64,000 bases of DNA. Source: Candidatus Rifleibacteriota bacterium (GTDB taxonomy: Bacteria; Muiribacteriota; Ozemobacteria; Ozemobacterales; Ozemobacteraceae). The DNA lies in NCBI GenBank assembly GCA_015232575.1, contig JADFZL010000004.1, positions 140,381 to 204,380 of the forward strand, in the 5' to 3' direction. Made by a program: the position numbers and the translations under genes. Position 1 is the stretch's first letter. Each line of letters starts with the position of its first letter. This document shows positions 17,136 to 26,379 of this stretch, piece after piece. Below the pieces are notes generated by a model. It ran no database searches. It saw only the letters and a program-made list of their open reading frames with translations, and was not told the DNA's origin.

Positions 17136-18596
17136 ATGAAAATACTTGTTGCGAACCCGCCCTGGCGGAAGGGAAATAAATATGGAATTCGCTCTGGATG
17201 CAGATTCCCTTATCTGACTGATGAGCTGGGTCGGGAAGGAGTTCCTTTGTGGATTCCTTTTCCATTTACTCCGGCGCAGGCATCGGCTCTGCTTAAGAAA
17301 AATGACTTTGATGCTCAGTTCTGGGATTGTATTGCCGAAGGCGAAACTCTTGAAGGCTTCATTGCCAGAGTAGAAAAATATAAACCTGATTTATATATTC
17401 AGGAAGTTGTGACGCCAAGCCTTCCGTATGACCGGGAAGTTTTTCGAAAAATTCGGGAAGTTCTGCCTGGCTCTTTTCTTGTTGTTGCAGGTTCGATGGT
17501 GACAAGCGAAGGAGCTGCTCTTCTTGAAAAAGTTCCATTTTTCGATGCCGGACTGACGTATGAATGGGAAGAAACCGCTCTTGAGCTTGCAGAAAGGCTT
17601 TCATCCGGGAAGTCACTTAATGGAATGCCTGGTCTGATTCACCGGACTGGAACAGGAATAATCACTGAAAAACGGCGTCCGGCGCCTGACTTGAATGCTC
17701 TACCATGGTCAGATCGTACAAGTCTTCCAATGCTTCGGTACAACGATGATTTTGCATTTCTTCCGGTGCCGAATGTTCAGTTTTACACCAGCCGCGGTTG
17801 TCCATATCGATGCATTTTCTGCGATTGGATAAATACACGATATGGCGATAGGACAGTCAGATTCAGAAATCCGACAGATATCGCAGATGAAGTCGAGTAT
17901 TGCATGAAAAAATGGCCTTTTAAGGCATATTATTTTGATGACGATACTTTTAATCTTAAGAAAAGCCATGTGCTGAGCCTTTCAGAAGAGTTGCGCCGGA
18001 AAAACATTAATAAGCCGTGGGCTGCCATGTGCCGTGCAGACCTTTTCGATGCCGAAACGCTTGCTGAATGCAGGAAATCAGGTTTGTTCGCGGTTAAATA
18101 CGGCGTTGAATCTGCTGATAAGGCTATTCTGAAGACTATCAAAAAAGAGCTTTCCATTGAAAAATGTGAAGAAAATATCATTTTGACAAAGCAACATGGA
18201 ATAAAAGTTCATCTTACAATAGTGATAGGATTGCCCGGAGAGACCGAAAGCAGCATAAGAAAGACCTGGAAATTCCTGAAAAAAGTTAAGCCCGATTACT
18301 TGCAGTTTTCAATTGCTACGCCTTATCCGGGAACTGAACTTTATGCCCTTGCACTTGATAACAAATGGATTGAAGCACAGGATTTCAGTGATTTTAATGC
18401 TGATTCACAGGCAGCAATGAAGACAAATTCTCTATCCCGCGAGAGAATTGAAGAATGGGTAAGGAAGCTGAATCTATGGAGAATAGGAATGCAATTTATC
18501 AACAATCCAATTGATTGTATTAAACTTTATTCCAGAAAAGCCATCAGTAGCCCGAAAAAAATATTTAATATTGCTTCAAATCTTTTAAATCGATAG
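17136..18596 (+). CDS. B12-binding-domain radical SAM protein
   Basis: A 486-residue protein. Residues 1-140 form a cobalamin-binding-like Rossmann domain (MKILVANPPWRKGNKYG at the start). The radical SAM core begins at about residue 212, where SRGCPYRCIFCDW supplies the CxxxCxxC cluster ligands. YYFDDDTFNL and LTIVIGLPGETESS are further core motifs. The layout matches class B (B12-dependent) radical SAM enzymes such as methyltransferases, and the HpnJ-like group acting on lipids or secondary metabolites. The DxHxxG motif of tight B12 binders is not evident, so the substrate is open. The ATG at 17136 follows GGAGATGTTTTAAGC. No pathway neighbours point to a substrate. Confidence 0.85.
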   Translation: MKILVANPPWRKGNKYGIRSGCRFPYLTDELGREGVPLWIPFPFTPAQASALLKKNDFDAQFWDCIAEGETLEGFIARVEKYKPDLYIQEVVTPSLPYDREVFRKIREVLPGSFLVVAGSMVTSEGAALLEKVPFFDAGLTYEWEETALELAERLSSGKSLNGMPGLIHRTGTGIITEKRRPAPDLNALPWSDRTSLPMLRYNDDFAFLPVPNVQFYTSRGCPYRCIFCDWINTRYGDRTVRFRNPTDIADEVEYCMKKWPFKAYYFDDDTFNLKKSHVLSLSEELRRKNINKPWAAMCRADLFDAETLAECRKSGLFAVKYGVESADKAILKTIKKELSIEKCEENIILTKQHGIKVHLTIVIGLPGETESSIRKTWKFLKKVKPDYLQFSIATPYPGTELYALALDNKWIEAQDFSDFNADSQAAMKTNSLSRERIEEWVRKLNLWRIGMQFINNPIDCIKLYSRKAISSPKKIFNIASNLLNR

Positions 18597-18974
18597 AATA
18601 CTAAATCCAGTTGCTTGAATAACACGTTAGAAATTATGGGCACGTGCGCTAACTTAGGGGAAAGTTGTCATCTCAAATGAATGTGAGAGATCTCATAAAT
18701 GCAAGATTTCTCCCTTCGGTCGGAAATGACAGAACTGAGATTCTGTAGCTTAAGTTAACGTGTAAGGTGGATTAGGGCGAGGGCTCTTTAATCACTGATT
18801 TTTGAGATTGTAGTAATGTTGCTGAGCAGATAAAAAAAACACGATTTTCTCTCTGTTTTTCTCTGTGCCTCGGTGTCTTTGCGTGAGATTTATCTTTTCT
18901 TCAGCAACGTTGCTACAGTGTAGATTTTTGAGTAGAATAAGTAAAATGGAAAAGAAACTGACAGGGGTGGGGTG
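18597..18974. other. Intergenic region without gene
   Basis: Apart from the palindromic repeat at 18667-18730 and weak inverted similarity around it (AACACGTTAG at 18620, TTAACGTGTAAGG at 18755), I see no gene. No convincing promoter was found for the 18975 gene. Confidence 0.6.
18667..18730. repeat. Dispersed palindromic repeat, full copy
   Basis: The left arm is GTCATCTCAAATGAATGTG and the right arm is TTTCTCCCTTCGGTCGGAAA followed by TGAC; the two arms belong to different subtypes of the family. Confidence 0.7.
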
Positions 18975-19664
18975 ATGAAAAAAAATATTGAAAAAATTTT
19001 GTCGGGAATTCTTGGAATAGCTTCTGCGATTCCAGGTTATGCTCAGATGAGTGATAATGTGCCAAAAATTCCCGTTCCGGTGCAGGGCATAACAGAGCAG
19101 TCTGTGCCAAAGCCGCCTGATAAGGAAGAAATATTACAGTCTCTGAGAGATCTGAACCGTACTCCTGAGAAAATTGAGATACGTTCTGCAATGTGCTACG
19201 ATATGGTACAGGCGCCTGAAACCGTTGATTTCGCATGTCCGGATTGCGGGAAGAACAATTCTTATAGTCGCGATACATTTCCGGGAGAAGTATCGATGGC
19301 ATTGTCTCAACTTTTACGTCTGGAACAGACTCCATTCAAAATAAAGACAAATGCAAAAGCGTTTTGTACAATCTGTGGAAACGGCCGACCCAAAGAGCTC
19401 ATTATGTCGCTGGACTGCGTGGGCTGCAGAACAAAACTTGGCTGGAAAATATCAGAAAAAGAAGAAATTCAGAGGATTCACATCTTTTTCAGGAGTTTTC
19501 CTATCACTTATTTTGATGAAATGACTGACACAGGTTTTGAGGGAAATTCCAATACCGAAAAACTTCGCTCAATTGCTTCTTATGTTTATTCAAGACTTTT
19601 TTGTCCCGATTGCCAGAAACGCAATCCAGTTGATATGCAAAGCGACCTTGAGAATAAGAAATGA
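18975..19664 (+). CDS. Secreted zinc-ribbon-like protein, unknown function
   Basis: A 229-residue protein with a signal-like N-terminus (ILSGILGIASAIPGYAQ). Four CxxC motifs (ACPDCGKNN, CTICGNG, CVGCRTK, CPDCQKRN) suggest two zinc-ribbon-like modules. No enzyme motif. GGGGTGGGGTG precedes the start; GTG at 18972 immediately before the ATG is an alternative. It is followed after 16 nt by another secreted unknown with the same strand, probably one transcript. Confidence 0.65.
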   Translation: MKKNIEKILSGILGIASAIPGYAQMSDNVPKIPVPVQGITEQSVPKPPDKEEILQSLRDLNRTPEKIEIRSAMCYDMVQAPETVDFACPDCGKNNSYSRDTFPGEVSMALSQLLRLEQTPFKIKTNAKAFCTICGNGRPKELIMSLDCVGCRTKLGWKISEKEEIQRIHIFFRSFPITYFDEMTDTGFEGNSNTEKLRSIASYVYSRLFCPDCQKRNPVDMQSDLENKK

Positions 19665-19680
19665 AAATAACTTATTAAAT

Positions 19681-21036
19681 ATGATTAAAAACATGGACAT
19701 GAGTTTGAGTATGGAAAAAATGAGTAAAAATTATCTTGTACTTTTCTGGTTATTGATTTATTTGTTCTCTTTTCCATTACATCTTTTTTCGGCATCTACA
19801 ATGATGACAAATGGAACATGGTGTAGCGCAGTTTCTCTTGGCCTTGTACAGGCAGAAATAGATGGTAAGCCTATGATGGTTGTTCTTCCGAGGCTTGAGT
19901 TTAATTCAGAGGTAAATCCTGCAGAATTGCTTGAAAAGCTTAAAACACTCGTAAAAAAACAGGACGCAATATTTCATTTGTATCATGATGGTTTAGGCAA
20001 ACCGAAACGTGAGGGAATGAAATTCTTTGCCTCTGATGTTTTTCTGAGAAAATTGAAAATGACTTACAGTGGTGCTTTGAGGGCATGGGGTTATTCGTTT
20101 AAAGTAAGTAAAAAGGCTCCATTTGAAGAACCTGATTATTTGAGGGATCTTGAGAGTGGTGCATTTGTAAGTTCGGCGAATTCAAGAATGAGTGCTTCTG
20201 CATCAGCAGCAGCTGCAAAGGCTTCTGCGAAAACATCTGAATCAGTCAGAACATCATGGGATGTTATGCCGGCGGGAGTTTTGCCGCCATCTGTCAGGAA
20301 AATGAAAGATGAAATTGCAGCACGTATTGCAGCGGTGAAGAGCCGTCCATATAAATTTGAAAAGCCGAAGGTGGATACAGTTCGCTGGGCATCAGGAAAA
20401 ATGGGTTTGCTGTCAGCCGATGGATCAATAACTAATGCGTCTGTTGAAGGGCGAAAGCTGAATCTTAAAATCGATTGCCCCGAAAATGCAGAATGGTTGA
20501 AGGAAGAGATGGCAAAATCTATTAATGAAGCTCGTTGTGAATTCATTTTTCATCGAGACTGCAATGGAAGAGAAGTTAAGGTTTCTGACAAATATCTGCT
20601 TGCAGATATTTACTTCACTGATTCAGCAAAAACCTGGCAGGAATGGGTCGAAGAGACTGGTAATTCCCTGAGCGGAAAATTGACTGTACCGGGCGCTGCT
20701 ACGGCACCAGTTGTTCTTGATATTAAGGTTGTCGATGGCGTCTGGTGCGGAATGTTAACACCTGTGCTCATGAAAGTAAAATTCGAAGCAAATGATTATG
20801 GACTCAACAGTGAGGAAATCATAAGATTTCCCGGATTGAAATTGAAAAGCGATGCCGTTTTTGCAGATGTTTCCAGAAAATTTAATTCTATTACATCAGC
20901 AAATCCTGTCAAAATATCAATCCTGGTATCACCTGACGGAAAGCCATACACCGAATTCGACCAGAAAAGAGCTTCGGTAATCTGGTTTACGCAAAAGAAT
21001 CAGAGCCTCCAGTCTATTATTGACAAGGGTTTATAA
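19681..21036 (+). CDS. Secreted protein of unknown function
   Basis: A protein of about 451 residues. ATGs at 19681, 19693 and 19720 are all possible starts; whichever is used, a signal peptide follows (YLVLFWLLIYLFSFPLHLFS). The frame is open further upstream inside the preceding gene, but that part lacks a ribosome binding site and codes for nothing recognisable. The mature part has a Ser/Ala-rich patch (SASASAAAAKASAKTSES) near the middle and otherwise mixed alpha/beta composition with no motif I know. It probably pairs with the zinc-ribbon-like protein upstream. Confidence 0.65.
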   Translation: MIKNMDMSLSMEKMSKNYLVLFWLLIYLFSFPLHLFSASTMMTNGTWCSAVSLGLVQAEIDGKPMMVVLPRLEFNSEVNPAELLEKLKTLVKKQDAIFHLYHDGLGKPKREGMKFFASDVFLRKLKMTYSGALRAWGYSFKVSKKAPFEEPDYLRDLESGAFVSSANSRMSASASAAAAKASAKTSESVRTSWDVMPAGVLPPSVRKMKDEIAARIAAVKSRPYKFEKPKVDTVRWASGKMGLLSADGSITNASVEGRKLNLKIDCPENAEWLKEEMAKSINEARCEFIFHRDCNGREVKVSDKYLLADIYFTDSAKTWQEWVEETGNSLSGKLTVPGAATAPVVLDIKVVDGVWCGMLTPVLMKVKFEANDYGLNSEEIIRFPGLKLKSDAVFADVSRKFNSITSANPVKISILVSPDGKPYTEFDQKRASVIWFTQKNQSLQSIIDKGL

Positions 21037-21082
21037 TTTTCCCGGGCTCAACGAAGAATAGAAAAGAATTTTTGCTTTTGTC

Positions 21083-21109
21083 AGATCTCTCACATTCGTT
21101 CGAGATGAC
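21083..21109. repeat. Dispersed palindromic repeat, half copy
   Basis: AGATCTCTCACATTCGTTCG followed by AGATGAC, the right-arm subtype also seen at 58914-58940. Confidence 0.65.
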
Positions 21110-21207
21110 AACTAATTAATTGCATTCCAAATCAAAAGAGGGGGCGAACGGTAAATAAATTACCTGCGTTGGAATGGCTGAAAAAATTTTCTTCAGACAA
21201 ATATCCG

Positions 21208-21459
21208 TTATCTGTAACGACTTATTGGAATTTCAAAATACCAGACAATGAATCCCATAACAGAAATTAATATTATTCCCAGCAGAATATTTTCGAAGGT
21301 TTGTTTGTCTGTTGACATAGGATTTTCTTCACTTCCGAAATCTTCAATTTTATCCCAGTCTGGATTTTTGTTCCTTTCTCCTTTGTATAAGCTTGGTTCT
21401 TCAGGTTTCTTTTTTTTCGGATTTTCCAGAAACTTACTTCGATCAGAGCTGAATCCCAT
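21208..21459 (-). CDS. Small single-pass membrane protein
   Basis: An 83-residue protein. It has a charged, Lys/Glu-rich N-terminal half (ENPKKKKPEEPSLYKGER) and one C-terminal hydrophobic helix (ILLGIILISVMGFIVWYF) ending in a short basic tail. AGAGGAACT precedes the ATG. No family is recognised. It lies downstream of the DUF167 gene on the same strand (80 nt). Confidence 0.55.
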   Translation of the reverse strand: MGFSSDRSKFLENPKKKKPEEPSLYKGERNKNPDWDKIEDFGSEENPMSTDKQTFENILLGIILISVMGFIVWYFEIPISRYR

Positions 21460-21539
21460 AGTTCCTCTTTTCAGATGAATTTTATGTTACCATTCAAACA
21501 TAGAAAATTGTATTCTTGAAATATTTTGGGGATGTATTA

Positions 21540-21845
21540 CTAAACAGAGAAAAAAGCCGAGAGGATTTCTTCGGCTTTTTCTGCGGTTAGTCCGTTAATC
21601 TGAATTCGTTTTGATTTGGAGGATTCTCCCCCAAGTATAATTACAGCTTTTTTTGGTACTGAAAATGCCTTTGCAAGAAACTCAACAATTTCTTTATTTG
21701 CCTTTCCGTCTACCGGCGGGGCTTTAATTTTGATCTTACAGTTTTCTCCAAGAAGTTCGCTGATTTCATTTTTTGAAGATCTTGGTACAACATGAACTGA
21801 AAGTATGATTCCGCCGGAGAAAGATTTAATGCATGGCAAAGGCAT
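21540..21845 (-). CDS. DUF167/UPF0235 (YggU-like) protein
   Basis: A 101-residue protein matching the YggU family: LSVHVVPRSSKNEIS near the N-terminus, IKIKAPPVDGKANKEIVEFL in the middle and GGESSKSKRIQINGL towards the end. Function is unknown. In many bacteria this family sits beside yggT and divIVA, as here with DivIVA 15 nt upstream. That supports a shared transcript and a loose link to cell division or envelope growth. Confidence 0.9.
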   Translation of the reverse strand: MPLPCIKSFSGGIILSVHVVPRSSKNEISELLGENCKIKIKAPPVDGKANKEIVEFLAKAFSVPKKAVIILGGESSKSKRIQINGLTAEKAEEILSAFFSV

Positions 21846-21860
21846 GAATTTATTTCCGAT

Positions 21861-22406
21861 TTATGAAGCAAGAACAGGTGGTTGCTGTGAGGAAGTTACA
21901 TTCTGAGGAATTACTGTGGCAGTCTGTGGCGGAGTCGCTGTTGGCGGCTTGATTATCGATATCGGATCGTCACTTATCATTGCCATATATGATTCGAGTA
22001 CAGTTTTTAATTCAACTTTGAGCATGCGCTTCTGTCTTTTCAGATCTCGAATTTCTTTTGTAACATTTTCCATTTCGCCCCTGGCTTCGTCGAGAATTCT
22101 CTCAGACTGAATTTCAGCTTCTCTCAGGATAAGTTCAGCTTCACGCTCAGCATTGTTTTTTAGATCGCCAGATGCTTTTTGCGCGGAAATAAGAGTCTGC
22201 TTGAGGGTCTTTTCAAGTTCAAGGTAGTCTTTTATCTGAAGAGAAAGCCGTTCAGACTGTTCTTTGAGAACTTTATTTTCAGCATAAAGTGCTTCATATT
22301 CTCTTCCGACTTTTTTTAGAAATTCATTTACCTCAACGTCATCAAGACCACCGATTTTCTTTCTTGAAAATTCGTGTTGATAGATGTCAAGTGGTGTTAT
22401 TCGCAT
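21861..22406 (-). CDS. DivIVA domain protein
   Basis: A 181-residue protein starting MRITPLDIYQHEFSRKKIGG, the DivIVA membrane-binding N-terminus (the family usually has TPxDIxxKxF and a GYDxxEVDxFL; here GGLDDVEVNEFLKKVG). Long coiled coil follows (residues 35-145), then a disordered Pro/Thr/Gln tail. DivIVA and its relatives bind negatively curved membrane and position division or polar growth proteins. The methyltransferase gene ends 12 nt upstream, so it shares that transcript. Confidence 0.9.
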   Translation of the reverse strand: MRITPLDIYQHEFSRKKIGGLDDVEVNEFLKKVGREYEALYAENKVLKEQSERLSLQIKDYLELEKTLKQTLISAQKASGDLKNNAEREAELILREAEIQSERILDEARGEMENVTKEIRDLKRQKRMLKVELKTVLESYMAMISDDPISIIKPPTATPPQTATVIPQNVTSSQQPPVLAS

Positions 22407-22418
22407 ACTCTGTTCTCC

Positions 22419-23654
22419 TTACTTTCTTTCCATTAGTACGATACGGTTAGTATTGGTACCAAGAACGTTATTTTTCACGTTAAAGCAATTTGCAAGTTTA
22501 GTAAATTCCTGGCTCTGAACATATATTTCTCTTATGGAAAATTGTCCGGCGTTGTATTTCTTTTCGCTGATAAGTTTTACAAGAACTTCGTCCAGATTTA
22601 GAAGTTTACTCTGATACCTCACTTCCCCGACTTCCATTGCTACTACACCACCGGATTTCACAACGCGATGAAGTTCTGTCAGTGTGTCGGAAATAAACTG
22701 CATCCACTCATCAAGAGAAGGCGTTTGTACAATCTTACCGTTGAGAGTAGTTTTTTCAATTCCGCAGAACCATGTTTCAAGCCAGCCATCAGCAATATAG
22801 TCAACCTGATTAAGAAATGGCGGGGAAGTAACGATAAGATCAACGCTTCCACTTTTCCATTTGCTCATGTCGCGTGAATCAGATGTTGTGAGAAGAGACT
22901 TTTTTGCGGCTTTTCTCATCATTTCAAATTCGCCGTCTTTAAGTACCAGTCGTCCTTTTTTGAGGATTCTGCTTTTAATATCACGGTAATCAGGCTCTAC
23001 ACCACGTGTTTTATTTATTTTTGCCTGGTTTGATTTGGGAATTGAAATTTGTGGAAATGAATATGCTGAAAAGAAGCCCGCCGAATGGCCATGAAGTCTG
23101 GAAATAGCAATAAGTTCAATAAAGCGGTCAACATCATCGCGGTTTTCTTTAAGGTAATCTTTCAGGTTAAGAATTTCCCTGTATGTATCGGGATGATAAA
23201 ACATTGAAAGGTCTTCTTCGTTTGCAAGTTTTCTCGGGCGTTCGAAATTAATTTCGTTTAATCTGCCTTCAAGTTCTTCTTCGGTAATAGGATTTAACTT
23301 CGGATATGTCAGTCTTTCAGACAATGGATTTGCATCATTGCTGAGTGCACGTCTTCCGAGGAGAACTGATTGCAGCGCGGTTGTACCGCGTCCTCCGAAT
23401 GGATCGCCAACGATATCACCCGGATCAGAAAATTTCTTGATAAAGAAATCTGGAAGCTCTGGTTTGAAAGAGCCTCTATAGGAAACAGCGTAGTGCAGAG
23501 AGTGCATCTGTCTCTGTTTTGCGGTCCAGAATTCATCGAAAATTCGGGGAATTGCATTGGAATTGAATTCCTGTGAACTTGGCTGTGTAATTTTTCTGGG
23601 AAGTCCTGAATTTCTGCTTTTGGGTGGAGAAAAGGGTAAAATCTGGGCTGCCAT
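22419..23654 (-). CDS. Orphan DNA methyltransferase (N6-A or N4-C type)
   Basis: A 411-residue protein. HSLHYAVSYRGSFKPELPDF near residue 51 and the SAM-binding GDPFGGRGTTALQSVLLGRR near residue 83 come first; the catalytic LIVTSPPFLNQVDYI comes near residue 280. The cofactor motif before TSPPF with about 190 residues between fits the alpha class order. The TSPP form allows N4-cytosine or N6-adenine methylation. No restriction enzyme gene is adjacent. It shares a transcript with DivIVA and DUF167 and faces the hairpin array at 23898, suggesting a solitary, possibly regulatory, methylase. Confidence 0.88.
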   Translation of the reverse strand: MAAQILPFSPPKSRNSGLPRKITQPSSQEFNSNAIPRIFDEFWTAKQRQMHSLHYAVSYRGSFKPELPDFFIKKFSDPGDIVGDPFGGRGTTALQSVLLGRRALSNDANPLSERLTYPKLNPITEEELEGRLNEINFERPRKLANEEDLSMFYHPDTYREILNLKDYLKENRDDVDRFIELIAISRLHGHSAGFFSAYSFPQISIPKSNQAKINKTRGVEPDYRDIKSRILKKGRLVLKDGEFEMMRKAAKKSLLTTSDSRDMSKWKSGSVDLIVTSPPFLNQVDYIADGWLETWFCGIEKTTLNGKIVQTPSLDEWMQFISDTLTELHRVVKSGGVVAMEVGEVRYQSKLLNLDEVLVKLISEKKYNAGQFSIREIYVQSQEFTKLANCFNVKNNVLGTNTNRIVLMERK

Positions 23655-23897
23655 ATTGCCTCCGGTAATTTCTTTTTTTTTACAGGAAGGTTATCGGCGT
23701 TCTGCTTTAAAACCATTACAGTTATCCTCGGAAGTTTTTAATGATTATGGAACTGCCTATCAATAGACAGTTTTAAGCTATTGCACTGTTTTTTAGATAT
23801 CAAGTACCCCAAATATAAACAATGCAATATTTTACATTTTATAACTTCTCTTCTTTTATTTATTTCTAAAATGGTTTAGAATTGCGAAAAGAAAATC

Positions 23898-24225
23898 GGA
23901 GCGCGCCGGTCGAACTTGTTCGACTGTCGGCAGGTAGCAGATGCGGCCTCGTTTCAGACGGAGCGCACAAAGTGCTCGACCGCGGGGAGTGAGCCGGTCG
24001 AACTTGTTCGACCGGCGGCAGGCAGCAGATGCGGCCTCGTTTCAGACGGAGCGCACAAAGTGCTCGACCGCGGGGAGTGAGCCGGTCGAACTTGTTCGAC
24101 CGGCGGCAGGCAGCAGATGCGGCCTCGTTTCAGACGGAGCGCACAAAGTGCGCGACCGCGGGGAGTGAGACGGTCGAACTTGTTCGACCGGCGAGAGGGG
24201 GCGCGTGCCCCCTCTCTAAAAAGGA
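23898..24225 (+). repeat. Hairpin repeat array A (88-bp tandem units) upstream of xdhC-like gene
   Basis: Units begin GGAGCGCAC at 23960, 24048 and 24136 (88-bp period), with a partial unit from 23898. Each carries a small hairpin (GCAC-AAA-GTGC), the invariant GACCGCGGGGAGTGAG, a large hairpin around GGTCGAACTTGTTCGACC and a linker GGCAGGCAGCAGATGCGGCC. The last unit joins a terminal hairpin at 24193-24216 (arms GAGAGGGGGC and GCCCCCTCTC) followed by TAAAAAGGAG. The sequence is far more GC-rich than its surroundings. Reading frames through it are spurious. Confidence 0.9.
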
Positions 24226-24231
24226 GCTAAT

Positions 24232-25062
24232 ATGATTAATGAATTTTATGATGAGCTTAGGAGTAGTCTTGAATCTGGACGCAGATTCGTGTTGTGTACC
24301 GTTATCGAGGCTGATGGCAGCAGTCCGGGGAAACCGGGAAATCTGATGATTGTTTTTGAAGATGGAACAACCTGCGGGACCATTGGCGGTGGTGTTAACG
24401 AAGAGAAAGTTCGTCTTGAATCAGTTGAGATTCTTAGTACTACTTTGCAGACTCGAGTAGTAACATTCAATCTTTCCAACCCCGTCAATGGACCAGAGCC
24501 GATCTGCGGTGGCGCGATGAAGGTTTTTCTTCAGGTAATGCAAAAAAGACCTGCATTGGCAATATTTGGCGCCGGGCATATAGGAAATGCTCTCGCAAAA
24601 ATAGCGCATTTAAGCAATTTCAGAGTTTCGATTGTTGATGAAAGACCTGAATATCTTTCCAGAGAACGTCTTCTTGATGGAATAGAGACAATTTGCTGTA
24701 AATATGAGGAATCTTTTTCCAAAATTCACATAGACTCAGAAACAGCGATTGTTATTGTTACACCGGGGCATAAAAATGATCTTTCTGTCCTGAAAGAGTC
24801 TCTGAAAACCGCTTCATCATACATTGGAATGATTGGTTCAGCCAGAAAAGTGGCCGAAAATAAAAAGGTCCTTATTGAGGATGGCGTTGATCCGCTTCGC
24901 ATCGACAGTATTTTTGCACCGATAGGAATATATCTGGGCGGAAATTCTCCTCAGGAAATTGCGGTATCAATTCTTGCTCAGATTATTGCTTTCAGAAATG
25001 GCTTATCAGCAAGATTTGATAAATCATTCTTTTCATCAGCGACAAATTCTGTTAAAATGTAA
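24232..25062 (+). CDS. XdhC/CoxI family protein
   Basis: A 276-residue protein. The XdhC N-terminal part has VIEADGSSPGKPGNLM and CGTIGGGVNEEKV (residues 25-60) and CGGAMKVFLQ near 94. A Rossmann domain follows, with LAIFGAGHIGNALAKIA near 110, and IGMIGSARKV plus a C-terminal APIGIYLGGNSPQEIAVSIL. Members insert or sulfurate the molybdenum cofactor of xanthine dehydrogenase-type hydroxylases, including selenium-dependent ones. No such hydroxylase is encoded here. Its Shine-Dalgarno (AAGGAG) is the last part of the upstream hairpin array. Confidence 0.9.
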   Translation: MINEFYDELRSSLESGRRFVLCTVIEADGSSPGKPGNLMIVFEDGTTCGTIGGGVNEEKVRLESVEILSTTLQTRVVTFNLSNPVNGPEPICGGAMKVFLQVMQKRPALAIFGAGHIGNALAKIAHLSNFRVSIVDERPEYLSRERLLDGIETICCKYEESFSKIHIDSETAIVIVTPGHKNDLSVLKESLKTASSYIGMIGSARKVAENKKVLIEDGVDPLRIDSIFAPIGIYLGGNSPQEIAVSILAQIIAFRNGLSARFDKSFFSSATNSVKM

Positions 25063-25071
25063 ATAATACAA

Positions 25072-26223
25072 ATGAGCTCACAGAAAATAACATATTCATA
25101 CAAGGTAATTTTGCCTTACTCCGAAACCTCTAATCCGCGGAAGCTTTTCAAAATTGAATACACGGTTGAAGCAGATAACCGTGAAAACGCAATTGCTGAA
25201 GCGGAGAGACAGTTTTTCGGATATCTTCAGTATGATATGGCTTCCTGGGTTCGAACGCTTGACAGAGAGCAGATTCGAGTCTGGAAGCTTTCGCCGGATC
25301 TTCCACAGACATCACAGTCTATTGATGAATTATGTCAAAGGCTTGAAAGCAGCGATCTTGATATTCTATATCAATCACTTCGGGCAATCGGCGAAATTCA
25401 GGATTCCACTGCCAGTTCGAGAATAATAAAGCTTCTTTCTCACCCTGATGAAGAGATTGCTGCGCTTGCAGCAGATACATTGGGCAGAATCGGAGACCCC
25501 GGAAATGTCCAGACTTTGATTTCTTTCTTCAAACCAGCAACTAACCCCAGATTGAAAGCTTCAATTCTTTCATCTCTCGGAAAAATCGCCGGTCAGGCAG
25601 ATCCGATTCAGGATCTTCTTGCATCCGCCCTCGGAGATTCAGACTCCAGAGTTCGCGCCAACGCTGTGGAAGTAATTGAAGAACTTTTTCTTCCCAGGCA
25701 TACACGCCTTCTTCTGCCGATGCTTGCAGATGAAGATAATCGTGTACGCGCAAATGTGCTTAAAGCGCTCTGGCAATGCCACAATCGTCTTTCACTTGTA
25801 ACAACTCTTAATGACATGCTTGAAAACCATAATCCATGGATGCGCGCTTCAGCGGCATTTGTACTTGAACATATAGACATTGAAAACCGGGTTAATAAGC
25901 TGAGTAAACTTCTTAGCGATCCTGACCCTGTTGTTGTTTCATCGGCATGGCGTGCAGTGTGCAACATTAATGAGCTTGAATGTATGAATTACTGGATTGA
26001 GTACATAATAAAATATCCGGAAAAGCAGTCGCACGAAATTGTTGGGAAGATTGTAAATTTCGGATCAGAAGCGTTAAAATATCTTTATACTTTTCAGAAA
26101 AATCAGAAGATTAAACACGACATTCTTGAGAGAATTATTGAGCGCATCGAAGACGAAATCTATCTTAAGGAAGGTCTGATAAGCTGGCTGAAAGCTAAGT
26201 CCCGAAGATTTTCCGGAGAATGA
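25072..26223 (+). CDS. HEAT-repeat protein
   Basis: A 383-residue protein. The N-terminal 80 residues are mixed alpha/beta (YTVEADNRENAIAEAERQFF). Residues 95-310 are HEAT/PBS-lyase-like repeats with the typical A-L-G-x-I-G-D pattern: LYQSLRAIGEIQD, AADTLGRIGDPGNV, SILSSLGKIAG and AFVLEHIDIENRV. It is a protein-interaction scaffold, cytoplasmic because no signal is present. It starts 9 nt after the xdhC-like gene, so co-transcribed; the functional link is unknown. Confidence 0.85.
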   Translation: MSSQKITYSYKVILPYSETSNPRKLFKIEYTVEADNRENAIAEAERQFFGYLQYDMASWVRTLDREQIRVWKLSPDLPQTSQSIDELCQRLESSDLDILYQSLRAIGEIQDSTASSRIIKLLSHPDEEIAALAADTLGRIGDPGNVQTLISFFKPATNPRLKASILSSLGKIAGQADPIQDLLASALGDSDSRVRANAVEVIEELFLPRHTRLLLPMLADEDNRVRANVLKALWQCHNRLSLVTTLNDMLENHNPWMRASAAFVLEHIDIENRVNKLSKLLSDPDPVVVSSAWRAVCNINELECMNYWIEYIIKYPEKQSHEIVGKIVNFGSEALKYLYTFQKNQKIKHDILERIIERIEDEIYLKEGLISWLKAKSRRFSGE

Positions 26224-26289
26224 TCTTAGGTTTTTTTGCTATGTTCCCTAATTCGGGATAATCTCCCTCGCCCTGGTATTACCGTCACT

Positions 26290-26371
26290 GCCATGAACTT
26301 AAGAAAATCTCCATCGTAACGATTTTTGTCATCTCGACCGAGGGGAGAGATCTCGCTCTTAAGTTCATGGC
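26290..26371. repeat. Inverted repeat enclosing a palindromic repeat half copy
   Basis: GCCATGAACTTAAGA (26290-26304) is exactly inverted at 26357-26371. Between them lies GTCATCTCGACCGAGGGGAG, the left arm of the dispersed palindrome family. The 82-bp unit lies between convergent genes and could form a long hairpin. Confidence 0.7.
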
Positions 26372-26379
26372 AATGGACC

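Noticed and set aside
23898..24225. CRISPR array
   Set aside because: Units repeat over their whole 88 bp without unique spacers and contain several hairpins; no cas gene nearby.
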